Below, one piece after another: positions 1 through 7,221 of a stretch of 16,627 bases of DNA. Source of the stretch: Clostridia bacterium. GTDB lineage: Bacteria; Bacillota; Clostridia; Christensenellales; Borkfalkiaceae. Position numbers and translations under genes: made by a program. Under the pieces are notes generated by a model. That model searched no databases, had not been told where the DNA came from, and saw only the letters and a program-made list of their open reading frames with translations. Every line of letters begins with the position of its first letter. The first letter of the stretch is position 1. The stretch covers positions 1 through 16,627 of the forward strand of contig CAAGLC010000074.1 in assembly GCA_900770685.1 (NCBI GenBank), written 5' to 3'.

Positions 1-1
1 A

Positions 2-352
2 GAATTTATGATGGAAGACGCTGAAACTTGTATCGTTGCTTTCGGCATTGCTTCAAGAATTTGTAAGAACGCAATAATGGAAGCAAGAAAGAGAGGAATG
101 AAGGTCGGTATGATAAGACCTATAACCTTATGGCCGTTCCCGAAGGAAGCGTTGAATAATGCAAGTAAAAAGGTAAAATCTTTCTTGACTGTAGAATTAA
201 ACATGGGGCAAATGATTGAAGACGTAAAACTTTCTATCAACTGTTCAAAACCCGTATATTTCTACGGAAGAACTGGTGGCGTAATCATGACGCCGGACGA
301 GGTTTTGGCAGAATTAGAAAAGATTGAAAAAGGAGAGGCAAAACAATGGTAG
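2..352 (+). CDS. vorB: 2-oxoacid:ferredoxin oxidoreductase alpha subunit, C-terminal part (VorB/KorA type)
   Basis: The reading frame is open to the left edge, so the gene starts outside the window and only about the last 116 residues are seen. This part is the C-terminal domain of the alpha (pyrimidine-binding plus domain II) subunit of 2-oxoacid:ferredoxin oxidoreductases, which oxidise 2-oxoacids with CoA to acyl-CoA and CO2 and pass electrons to ferredoxin in the cytoplasm. The stretch RPITLWPFP, the following ELNMGQM-IEDV and the final TPDEVL segment are typical of VorB/KorA proteins. The stop overlaps the ATG of the beta subunit by 7 bases, so translation is probably coupled. A ferredoxin-like delta subunit is expected just upstream but is not in view. 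The substrate (branched-chain 2-oxoacid or 2-oxoglutarate) cannot be read from this fragment. Confidence 0.9.
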   Translation, partial: EFMMEDAETCIVAFGIASRICKNAIMEARKRGMKVGMIRPITLWPFPKEALNNASKKVKSFLTVELNMGQMIEDVKLSINCSKPVYFYGRTGGVIMTPDEVLAELEKIEKGEAKQW

Positions 353-1092
353 TATTTGAAAAGACTAAAGGATTGACCGATAATCAATTGCATTACTGTC
401 CAGGATGCACTCACGGAATTATTCATAGACTAGTTGCAGAATGTCTTGAAGAACTTGGCGTTTTGGGTAAGACCATAGGCGTTGCGAGCGTTGGATGTTC
501 GGTATTTTCGTATAATTATTTTAATTGCGATATGATACAAGCGGCTCACGGAAGAGCGCCCGCTGTTGCTACGGGAGCAAAGAGAGCAAATCCCGATAGC
601 GTTGTGTTTACCTATCAAGGAGACGGAGATCTTGCTGCAATTGGTACTGCTGAAACTGTTCACTCTGCGGCAAGAAGTGAAAACATTACCGTTATTTTCG
701 TTAACAACGCTATATACGGAATGACCGGTGGGCAAATGGCTCCAACCACTCTTCCAAAACAGGTAACGCAAACGTCTCCTTATGGTAGAGACGTAACGGT
801 AGTAGGCTACCCCGTAAAAGTTTGCGAGATGTTATCGCAAGTGGACGGCGCGTCGTATCTTGAAAGAGTTGCAGTAAATAACGTTGCAAATATTAGAAAG
901 GCTAAAAAGGCTATAATGCACGCATTTAAAAATCAAATTGAAGGAAAAGGTTTTTCTTTGATAGAAGTATTGTCAACCTGTCCTACGAACTGGGGACTTT
1001 CTCCTAAGGAGTCGTTAAAGTGGCTTAATGAAAACATGGAAAAACATTATCCTCTTGGCGTTTATAAAGATAAATATAAGGAGGAAAAATAA
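346..1092 (+). CDS. 2-oxoacid:ferredoxin oxidoreductase beta subunit (TPP-binding)
   Basis: This 248-residue protein is the thiamine-pyrophosphate-binding beta subunit. The TPP/Mg motif is visible as GDGD at residues 92-95, followed by NN at 120-121 and YGMTGGQ. Cysteines at 18 and 21 (CPGC), 51 (GCS) and 212 (TCPT) match the four ligands of the proximal [4Fe-4S] cluster in this family. The length is normal for KorB/VorA-type subunits, which are 240-280 residues. A good ribosome site (AGGAG near 331) precedes the ATG, which overlaps the end of the alpha gene; its stop overlaps the gamma gene by one base (TAATG). The three subunits thus form one operon. KorB-like assignment is firm, substrate is not. 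Confidence 0.93.
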   Translation: MVVFEKTKGLTDNQLHYCPGCTHGIIHRLVAECLEELGVLGKTIGVASVGCSVFSYNYFNCDMIQAAHGRAPAVATGAKRANPDSVVFTYQGDGDLAAIGTAETVHSAARSENITVIFVNNAIYGMTGGQMAPTTLPKQVTQTSPYGRDVTVVGYPVKVCEMLSQVDGASYLERVAVNNVANIRKAKKAIMHAFKNQIEGKGFSLIEVLSTCPTNWGLSPKESLKWLNENMEKHYPLGVYKDKYKEEK

Positions 1093-1625
1093 TGGCTACG
1101 ACCAATATATTAATAGCAGGCTTTGGTGGTCAAGGAATACTTTTTACGGGCAAGGCGTTGGCTTTTACGGGCTTAAAATTAAACAAGGAAGTGTCTTGGC
1201 TTCCTTCGTATGGACCTGAGATGAGAGGTGGTACTGCAAATTGTAGTATAATCGTTTCCGATCAACCGGTTGGTTCGCCAATAGTTGAAAAACCAGACGT
1301 GTTGATTGCAATGAATTTACCTTCTTTAGAAAAATATATTAACGCAACCGAGAAGAACGGATATATAATTTATGATAGTTCCTTGATTGCAGGAGATTAT
1401 AATAGGGAAGACGTTAAATGCTTTAAGATTCCCGCAACCAAGATGGCAAGCGACAACGGATTAACGGGACTAGCAAATATGATTATTCTTGGTAAAATGA
1501 TAAAAGAAACCCAACTTTTTAGCATTGAAGAGATTGAGGGTTGCCTTAGACAAATGGTTCCCGCTAAAAAGATTGAACTTTTAGAAAAGAACCTTAAAGC
1601 AATTAGACTTGGATACGAATATTAA
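1092..1625 (+). CDS. 2-oxoacid:ferredoxin oxidoreductase gamma subunit
   Basis: This 177-residue protein is the gamma subunit, a domain that binds part of the CoA substrate in the complex. The N-terminal glycine motif GFGGQG at residues 10-15, the SYGPEMRGGTANC segment around 39-51 and the total length are those of the KorC/PorC family. The start overlaps the beta stop codon by one base, and the AAGGAGG-like ribosome site lies inside the end of the beta gene (1078-1084). It is the last gene of the operon: a strong hairpin terminator starts 12 bases after the stop. Confidence 0.93.
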   Translation: MATTNILIAGFGGQGILFTGKALAFTGLKLNKEVSWLPSYGPEMRGGTANCSIIVSDQPVGSPIVEKPDVLIAMNLPSLEKYINATEKNGYIIYDSSLIAGDYNREDVKCFKIPATKMASDNGLTGLANMIILGKMIKETQLFSIEEIEGCLRQMVPAKKIELLEKNLKAIRLGYEY

Positions 1626-1636
1626 TTAAAAAAGAT

Positions 1637-1668
1637 AAAAAACCATCGCTTAATGCGATGGTTTTTTG
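1637..1668 (+). terminator. Rho-independent terminator of the oxidoreductase operon
   Basis: An 11-bp stem (AAAACCATCGC at 1639-1649 with GCGATGGTTTT at 1655-1665) closes a 5-base loop and is followed by a T run. Confidence 0.9.
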
Positions 1669-1676
1669 TATTTGTG

Positions 1677-1704
1677 GCATATTTTAAGGTAAGATTCATA
1701 TATT
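1677..1704 (+). promoter_or_regulatory. Possible sigma-E-type sporulation promoter
   Basis: GCATATT (1677-1683) fits the -35 consensus of the mother-cell factor sigma-E (KMATATT), and CATATATT (1697-1704) resembles its -10 (CATACAnT). The ATA cores are 16 bases apart, within the known 16-18 range. There is no acceptable sigma-A -35 at the right distance. A start near 1711 would place AAGGAGG (1720-1726) and the ATG at 1733 in a short leader. Matched by eye only. Confidence 0.4.
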
Positions 1705-1732
1705 GAAATAGAAAACTTAAAAGGAGGAAGAA

Positions 1733-2365
1733 ATGTCATTTTTTTGCAATTTTCAATCTGATAAATGTCCGGGGCAAATATCTGGTAATCCATTAAATGG
1801 ATTATGCGAAAAGGTGTGCGTTCAAGTTAAGAAGGTTTTTGATGCTTGTATGCAACAAAGCCAATTGACAGATATAGTATTAAATATAACCAATTTAACA
1901 CCCGCTAATCCTACATATCCGTTGACGTTTATTAGCGCAAAAAGTACCGTATCGCAAGGAACTATAAGTAATTTATTAATAGAGCCGTTAACGGAACGTC
2001 CTAATTGTGCGAGAGTGAAGGCGGACGTAATTATTCCCGTATCCGTTGCATATACCGATGCAAACGGTGTTGAAGGCGTTGCAACTTCTACGGTAACGGT
2101 TAGCAAGGACGTTATCTTAAACGTTCCTTCTGCATCAATAATGCCGTATAACGTAGAAGCGGTTGTATCACTCGTTTCGACGCTTGGAGATTACACGGGC
2201 GATAATGAATTTACTATCGACGCGTGTGTTTCGATAATAATGAAGATAGTTATGGAAGTTGAGCTATTAATACCGTCTTACGGATATGCAACTATACCGC
2301 CGTGTCAAGAATATACCCAAGAAGTATGCGCGGGGTTTTTTGAATTACCTATATATCCTCAATAA
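1733..2365 (+). CDS. Cysteine-rich hypothetical protein, possible spore-surface protein
   Basis: I do not recognise a named family with confidence. The 210-residue protein has no signal peptide or membrane segment. Its first 40 residues hold five cysteines (5, 12, 25, 29, 39), including CEKVC and a VFDAC motif; four more are at 92, 165, 191 and 199. The middle (about 60-185) is rich in Val, Ile, Thr and Ser with alternating patterns, as in beta-sandwich proteins, and the tail is Pro/Tyr/Cys-rich. Clostridial hypothetical proteins that begin with a Cys-rich head and a K-VFD-C motif are similar by memory and are suspected spore-coat components. It stands alone between two terminators, behind a sigma-E-like promoter and a perfect AAGGAGG ribosome site. 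The gene is real; the spore-surface role is an inference. Confidence 0.8.
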   Translation: MSFFCNFQSDKCPGQISGNPLNGLCEKVCVQVKKVFDACMQQSQLTDIVLNITNLTPANPTYPLTFISAKSTVSQGTISNLLIEPLTERPNCARVKADVIIPVSVAYTDANGVEGVATSTVTVSKDVILNVPSASIMPYNVEAVVSLVSTLGDYTGDNEFTIDACVSIIMKIVMEVELLIPSYGYATIPPCQEYTQEVCAGFFELPIYPQ

Positions 2366-2398
2366 AAAAAAGGCTATCTCTTGATAGCCTTTTTTTTA
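2364..2398. terminator. Bidirectional terminator between convergent genes
   Basis: AGGCTATC (2371-2378 region) pairs with GATAGCCT (2383-2390) around a short loop, flanked by an A run on one side and a T run on the other. It can end the plus-strand cysteine-rich gene and the minus-strand ATPase gene. Confidence 0.9.
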
Positions 2399-2408
2399 TT
2401 TTGCTTTT

Positions 2409-5030
2409 TTATTCTTTAATAAGCTTAAATAATTTTGCAAGTTCAATTACTATTACGGGAACGAAAATTAATCCTAAAGCAATCAGATAGTATTTTACGT
2501 CTAGGATAACTAATCCGAAAGCCGTATTAACGCCAGGCACGAATAATACGAAACCCATAAGTAAGAAAGCGACTATAGTTGCAATATTAAGATTCTTATT
2601 TGAAAATGGATTCATCTTAATTAAAGAAAGGTGTGAACGAAGGTTATATGCGTGTATTGCCTGTGATAGCGCTAAAACCATAAACGCCATCGTTCTTGCA
2701 TAGGGGAGCGCTTGTTCTGTTTTACCCATTTCGTACCAAACGATTACAAAACCGATTAGTGAAAGAATAGTAAACATAAGTCCCTGAAGGAAAATTCTAA
2801 GACCTAATCCGTTAGCAAAAAGACCTTCTTTTTTAGGTTTAGGAAGATGAGTCATAACATCTTTTTCAACTGGTTCCATACCGAGCGCAATTGCGGGTAA
2901 ACTATCTCCAACCAAGTTAATCCATAATAATTGCATAGACAAGAACGGTGAAACGTTCCATACGAGCATTGAAAAGAATACGGCAATAACTTCACTAATA
3001 TTAGTACCGAGTAAGAAATTTACAACTTTTTTTAGATTAGCATAAATTCCTCTACCTTCCTTAACCGCGTCAACGATTGTTGCAAAGTTGTCGTCTGTAA
3101 GTGTCATATCTGATGCGCTTTTTGCTACGTCGGTACCTGTAATACCCATTGCGCAACCGATATCTGCAGCTTTAAGTGCAGGGGCGTCGTTAACTCCGTC
3201 ACCCGTCATTGCAACAACTTGACCTTTGCGTTGCCAAGCTTTAACGATTCGTATTTTATTTTCAGGCGAAACTCTTGCATAAACGGAAATTTTTTCAATT
3301 AAATCGTTTAGTTTATCATCTGAATATTCGTCGAGCTCAGCGCCGGTGATTGCTAAATCGCCATCTCCAAGTATGCCTAATTCTCTTGCAATTGCAGAAG
3401 CGGTGGCAATATGGTCGCCAGTTATCATTACCGGCTTAATGCCTGCTCTTTTACATACTTCAACCGAATCTTTGACTTCGGGCCTTGGCGGGTCGATCAT
3501 ACCAACTAAACCCATAAAAATCAAATCTTTTTCTAATTGTTCAGGCGTTGGTTTTTCGCTAAGTTCGTCAATTTCTTTATAAGCAACCGCTAAAACTCTT
3601 AATGCGTCTGAACTCATAGCGTTTGTAATCTCTTTAGCCTTTTCAATATCGCCCTTAATACAGCGCGACGCCATAACGTCGAAAGCGCCTTTTACAATAA
3701 CCACTTTCTTGCCGTTGATAATGTTTACCGTTGACATCAACTTTCTTTCCGAATCGAAAGGTAAGCAAGCGATTCTTGGATATTTTTCATTTAATTGGTC
3801 TTTGGTGTTACCGTTTTTGTATGAAGCGTAAACGATTGCCGTTTCAGTTGGATCACCTATATGTTTTTCTTCTTGGTCGTTTATAACTACCGAACCATCC
3901 GAGCAAAGAGTTCCGTAAGATAGAAGAAGTTTTGCTTTGTCGGAGTTATCGTTTGATATTAGTTCTACGTCTTGCCCGTCGCAGTAAACTTTAGTTAAGG
4001 TCATTCTGTTTTGGGTTAACGTGCCTGTTTTATCCGAGCAAATTACTGAAGCACTGCCAAGTGTTTCAACTGCAGGAAGTCTTCTTATCAAAGCATTTTT
4101 CTTTGCCATTCTAGTAACGCCTATTGATAAAACTATTGTTACTACTACGGGAAGACCTTCCGGAATAGCCGAAACTGCAAGCGATACGGAAACCATAAAT
4201 ACGTCCATGAAGTCCATGGTTTTGGAAATAAGACCTATTATAAATATGATTAGGCAAGCGGCAAGAGCAACTATACCCAGAATTTTACCTAATGACGTAA
4301 GTTTTCTTTGAAGTGGGGTAGAGGAGTCGCTTTCGTCGTTTAGAAGGTTTGCAATTTTTCCCATTTCCGTTTGCATACCCGTGTTTGTAACTATTGCGAC
4401 TGCAGAACCATAGGTTACCGAGCAACCCGAGAAAATCATATTAGTTCTATCGCCGATAGGCGCGTTTTTCTTTACCTGAGCGTCAGCGTCTTTTTCGCTA
4501 GGAAGGGATTCGCCGGTTAATGCAGATTCTTCCACTTTTAGGCTAGAACTTCTAATTAGCCTAGCATCTGCGGGAACGAAATCTCCTGCTTCTAATAAGA
4601 TTACGTCGCCGGGAACGAGATCGGAAGCGTTAATAATTTGTGAAACGCCGTCTCTAATGACTTTAGCGTGTGGAGCAGATAGGCTTTTTAGAGCGTCAAG
4701 CGCTTTTTCCGCCTTGTTTTCCTGTATAACACCCATTATAGCGTTTATCACAACTATGCCTAAGATTAAAGCCGGTTCGAAAAATTCTAAAGGATCGTGT
4801 CCGCAACACGCGATAGCGAACGAAATTATCGCCGCTATGATAAGAATAATAATCATAACGTCTTTGAATTGGTCAAAGAATTTTGAAACTAACGATTTCT
4901 TTTTCTTTTCCTTTAGGGCGTTAGGGCCAAATTGTTGTTTTCTTTCATTAACTTGCGTCTCTGTAAGACCTCTTTCCACGTTGGAATCGAGAGTGTTTAC
5001 AACCTGTTCAATAGGTAGGTCGTAGTCCAT
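2409..5030 (-). CDS. P2A-type cation-transporting ATPase (Ca2+/Mn2+ exporter)
   Basis: An 873-residue P-type ATPase of the bacterial SERCA/PMCA-like group, which pumps divalent cations out of the cytoplasm using ATP. Visible parts in order: N-terminal cation-ATPase domain (4-70), actuator motif TGES (172-175), M4 PEGLP (290-294), phosphorylation site DKTGTLT with Asp333, nucleotide-domain KGA (447-449), DPPR (513-516), TGD (537-539), hinge TGDGVNDAP (609-617), then six C-terminal membrane segments. Compared by eye with SERCA, site II is kept (Glu291, Asn705, Asp709). Site I is altered: Asn677 and Glu680 are present, but the M6 Thr is Gly708 and the M8 Glu is Gln790, which suggests one ion per cycle. 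The ribosome site GGAGGA lies at 5036-5041. The leader carries a yybP-ykoY-like manganese riboswitch, a class linked in other Firmicutes to Mn2+ or Ca2+ export ATPases. Mn2+ is therefore a likely substrate; Ca2+ is not excluded. Confidence 0.95.
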   Translation of the reverse strand: MDYDLPIEQVVNTLDSNVERGLTETQVNERKQQFGPNALKEKKKKSLVSKFFDQFKDVMIIILIIAAIISFAIACCGHDPLEFFEPALILGIVVINAIMGVIQENKAEKALDALKSLSAPHAKVIRDGVSQIINASDLVPGDVILLEAGDFVPADARLIRSSSLKVEESALTGESLPSEKDADAQVKKNAPIGDRTNMIFSGCSVTYGSAVAIVTNTGMQTEMGKIANLLNDESDSSTPLQRKLTSLGKILGIVALAACLIIFIIGLISKTMDFMDVFMVSVSLAVSAIPEGLPVVVTIVLSIGVTRMAKKNALIRRLPAVETLGSASVICSDKTGTLTQNRMTLTKVYCDGQDVELISNDNSDKAKLLLSYGTLCSDGSVVINDQEEKHIGDPTETAIVYASYKNGNTKDQLNEKYPRIACLPFDSERKLMSTVNIINGKKVVIVKGAFDVMASRCIKGDIEKAKEITNAMSSDALRVLAVAYKEIDELSEKPTPEQLEKDLIFMGLVGMIDPPRPEVKDSVEVCKRAGIKPVMITGDHIATASAIARELGILGDGDLAITGAELDEYSDDKLNDLIEKISVYARVSPENKIRIVKAWQRKGQVVAMTGDGVNDAPALKAADIGCAMGITGTDVAKSASDMTLTDDNFATIVDAVKEGRGIYANLKKVVNFLLGTNISEVIAVFFSMLVWNVSPFLSMQLLWINLVGDSLPAIALGMEPVEKDVMTHLPKPKKEGLFANGLGLRIFLQGLMFTILSLIGFVIVWYEMGKTEQALPYARTMAFMVLALSQAIHAYNLRSHLSLIKMNPFSNKNLNIATIVAFLLMGFVLFVPGVNTAFGLVILDVKYYLIALGLIFVPVIVIELAKLFKLIKE

Positions 5031-5084
5031 TTTATTCCTCCAAAATATTTATTTACTAATTAATTTGTGCAATTTCAAAAAGGA

Positions 5085-5119
5085 ATATAAAAAGCGAAAA
5101 CTTTGTAGTCTTCGCTTTT
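5085..5119 (-). terminator. Hairpin terminator in the ATPase leader (expression platform)
   Basis: On the minus-strand transcript AAAAGCGAA (5119-5111) pairs with UUCGCUUUU (5098-5090), a 9-bp stem with a 12-base loop, followed by UUUUUAUAU. Its 5' arm can instead pair with the 3' end of the aptamer (5169-5151), so this hairpin and the longer helix exclude each other. Confidence 0.75.
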
Positions 5120-5150
5120 AAACGTTATTATTAAGGGACGCTTACAAATT

Positions 5151-5250
5151 AAGCAAAGACTATCAAAGTCTCATCACAAATGCAAACCAGGTTTTTATCA
5201 CCGTAATGTTGATTTGCAAACATCTAAAGATGTTGATTACTCCCTTTTTT
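5151..5250 (-). ncRNA. yybP-ykoY family manganese riboswitch (aptamer)
   Basis: The transcript from the promoter at 5255-5283 starts with AAAAAAGGGAGUAAUCAACAU, matching the conserved 5' GGGGAGUAG-type block of this class. Its 3' part carries UUUGUGAUGAGACUUUG and then CUUUGC, matching the conserved 3' block with UGUGA-GAGAC and CUUUGC. Between them lies a paired arm (UGCAAA with UUUGCA) and a small ACAUC/GAUGU hairpin. A further outer stem, AAGGGA (5246-5241) with UCCCUU (5138-5133), may close the structure. The class senses Mn2+ and usually turns expression on; it often precedes P-type ATPases such as the gene here. Recognised from memory of the consensus; exact boundaries are uncertain. 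Confidence 0.85.
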
Positions 5251-5254
5251 TACG

Positions 5255-5283
5255 ATTATATATTAAATTTAGCACCAAGTCAA
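5255..5283 (-). promoter_or_regulatory. Sigma-A promoter of the riboswitch-ATPase transcript
   Basis: On the minus strand TTGACT (5283-5278), a 17-base spacer and a perfect TATAAT (5260-5255). The predicted start near 5248 lies just before the conserved aptamer block, leaving a leader of roughly 220 bases before the ATG at 5030. Confidence 0.88.
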
Positions 5284-5336
5284 GTTTTTTTTCGTAAAAT
5301 ATTAATTTTTAATATTTTTGCCTTTAGGGAAAATAC

Positions 5337-5365
5337 TTGATTTTGGAAAGTCGTAGTGCTATAAT
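5337..5365 (+). promoter_or_regulatory. Sigma-A promoter, predicted to give a leaderless mRNA
   Basis: TTGATT (5337-5342), a 17-base spacer and a perfect TATAAT (5360-5365). Standard spacing puts +1 at about 5372, which is the A of the ATG of the next gene. This is the only recognisable promoter for the gene string that follows. Confidence 0.85.
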
Positions 5366-5371
5366 CAGTAT

Positions 5372-6070
5372 ATGAAAATATATGCTATAAGCGATTTACA
5401 TATATCCACTAATACCAATAAACCAATGGAAGTTTTTGGCGGAAACTGGGAAAACCATCTGGAAAAGATAACGGCGGATTGGAAATCAAAGGTTTCCGAT
5501 AACGACGTGGTTTTGATCGGAGGGGATTTAAGTTGGGCTATGGATTTAGAAGATGCAAAAGCCGATCTTGATTCTATCGGTGCTTTAAGGGGTAAAAAGA
5601 TTATCGTCAAAGGCAATCACGATTATTGGTGGGGAACGATAGGTCGAGTTAGAGATATGCTCCCAGAAGGGTTTTACGCGCTTCAAAACGATTGCGTTAA
5701 AATTGATAACGTAATTGTTTGCGGATCGAGATGTTGGTCCGTTCCGGGTAGTCCAGATTTTGACGAAAGCGATAATAAGATATATTTACGCGAGGTTGAA
5801 AGGCTTAAACTTTCTTTTGCCTCGGTGAATAAAATTCGCAAAGAAGGGGATAAGGTAATTGCGTTAATTCATTTTCCACCTTTTAACGTAAAGAGAGAGG
5901 ATTCTCTTTTTACTGACCTTTTTGAAAAAAATAACGTTAACGCCGTAGTTTACGGACATCTTCACGGCAAGAACGTTAGAAGTGATAAATTAGTTGTTAA
6001 AAACGGGATTAAATATTATTTAACCTCGTGTGATCAAGTTAATAACGTTTTACAGGAGATAGAATTATGA
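5372..6070 (+). CDS. Metallophosphoesterase (calcineurin-like phosphohydrolase)
   Basis: A 232-residue cytoplasmic phosphoesterase with all metal-site motifs of the calcineurin-like fold: Asp8-x-His10 (DLH), GGD with Asp52, GNHD with Asn82 and His83, His167, and GHLH with His196 and His198. The family hydrolyses phosphomono- or diesters with a two-metal centre; this Firmicutes subgroup (with GGDLSWAM) has no firmly known substrate. The start at 5372 is forced, since the next ATG (codon 19) would remove Asp8 and His10. There is no Shine-Dalgarno site in front of it, and the promoter places the mRNA start on the start codon. Its stop overlaps the next gene in an ATGA arrangement, so the two are co-translated. 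Confidence 0.92.
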   Translation: MKIYAISDLHISTNTNKPMEVFGGNWENHLEKITADWKSKVSDNDVVLIGGDLSWAMDLEDAKADLDSIGALRGKKIIVKGNHDYWWGTIGRVRDMLPEGFYALQNDCVKIDNVIVCGSRCWSVPGSPDFDESDNKIYLREVERLKLSFASVNKIRKEGDKVIALIHFPPFNVKREDSLFTDLFEKNNVNAVVYGHLHGKNVRSDKLVVKNGIKYYLTSCDQVNNVLQEIEL

Positions 6071-7209
6071 GTGAACAACAATGTAAAAAGACTTGTGGAT
6101 TTGTAAATTATTTAAAAGAACTTCCTAAAAGATTTTTCATAGTTGCATTTTCTGGTATGGCGCAAGGTTTATTCGTAACCTTGATTGCTGGAACAATATT
6201 AGCAACTATTGCCGAAAAATTAGTAGGATTAGATAATTATTTTGGACAAACATTATATTATATTGCAAATCTGGCAAAAATATTGATGGGTGCGGGAATA
6301 GGTATTGGTATTGCGCACGCGCTTGGCAAAAACAAGTTGTTAATTTTCTCGTCAGCCGTTGCAGGTATGATAGGTGCTTGGGCAGACCAGCTTATCGTTG
6401 GTGGCGCAGGTTTTTCTGCAATAACTACTAAAATGGGACTTGCACTTCCAGGCAATCCTATCGGCGCGTACGTTGTAACTATGTTAGTAGTAGAACTCGT
6501 TCAACTATACGCTGGAAAAACTAAACTTGATATAATATTAATTCCCTTAGGAACACTATTAATTTCATTTGTGGGTATTTACGTTTCATATCCGTTTATT
6601 TGGCTCGTAAATCAATTAGGTACTTTAATCGCAATAGCGACAAACGCAACGCCCTTCGTTATGGGTGTAGTTATTTCGGTCATAATGGGTATTGTATTAA
6701 CCATGCCAACTTCATCCGCTGCTATTTGGGTTGCTGTAGCATCTCCGGTGCTTACTGGTGGTACTCCGGAACAATATTCTGCAATTTTATTGGCAGGTGG
6801 CGCGGCTACCGTTGGTTGTGCTTGCCATATGGTTGGATTTGCCGTTGCATCTTATCGTGAAAACGGTTTCGGTGGGTTAATCGCTCAAGGGTTAGGAACT
6901 AGTATGTTACAAATTCCTAATATAATGAAAAAGCCTTTAATTATGCTTCCTATGATTATTTCTAGCGCTATTTTAGGTCCGTTGTCGACCTGTGTGTTTA
7001 AGCTTAATTGCGGATCTTCCGGCGGAGGTATGGGTACAAGTGGATTGGTAGGCGTTATCGACTTGTTTACTTATAGTCAAGGCGCTCTTGCTATAGTAGG
7101 AATAATTTTATTAATGATAGTGTTGCCGGCTATATTAAATTTAATCATAAGTGAATTTATGAGAAAAAAAGGATGGATTTTAGACGGGGATATGAAACTT
7201 CCCGACTAA
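6067..7209 (+). CDS. PTS EIIC-like integral membrane protein (PTS_EIIC_2 type)
   Basis: A 380-residue, very hydrophobic protein with about nine or ten membrane segments. The sequence is that of the PTS_EIIC_2 group of predicted phosphotransferase-system IIC permeases: GNPIGAYV near the first third, MPTSSAAI in the middle, MVGFAVASYRENGFGG, QGLGTSMLQIPNI and the late GGGMGTSGLVG. No EIIA or EIIB domain or gene is in the window, so phosphate-coupled sugar uptake is not shown, and members of this group may act in another way. It starts inside the stop of the phosphoesterase gene (ATGA), with AGGAGA at 6055-6060 as ribosome site, and is followed after 12 bases by pgsA. The substrate is unknown. 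Confidence 0.87.
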   Translation: MSEQQCKKTCGFVNYLKELPKRFFIVAFSGMAQGLFVTLIAGTILATIAEKLVGLDNYFGQTLYYIANLAKILMGAGIGIGIAHALGKNKLLIFSSAVAGMIGAWADQLIVGGAGFSAITTKMGLALPGNPIGAYVVTMLVVELVQLYAGKTKLDIILIPLGTLLISFVGIYVSYPFIWLVNQLGTLIAIATNATPFVMGVVISVIMGIVLTMPTSSAAIWVAVASPVLTGGTPEQYSAILLAGGAATVGCACHMVGFAVASYRENGFGGLIAQGLGTSMLQIPNIMKKPLIMLPMIISSAILGPLSTCVFKLNCGSSGGGMGTSGLVGVIDLFTYSQGALAIVGIILLMIVLPAILNLIISEFMRKKGWILDGDMKLPD

Positions 7210-7221
7210 TTAGGTGAGATA

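Noticed and set aside
1637..2398. Short inverted repeats around the cysteine-rich gene as a possible mobile element
   Set aside because: Both are ordinary terminators with unrelated stems; there is no transposase, no target duplication and no matching ends.
3346..5025. Plus-strand open frames opposite the ATPase gene (78, 96 and 122 codons)
   Set aside because: They mirror the ATPase coding sequence, have no ribosome sites and show no recognisable domain.
6600..6860. 86-codon plus-strand frame inside the EIIC gene
   Set aside because: Out-of-frame shadow; its Trp/Tyr/Cys-rich composition is that of a shifted membrane-protein frame.
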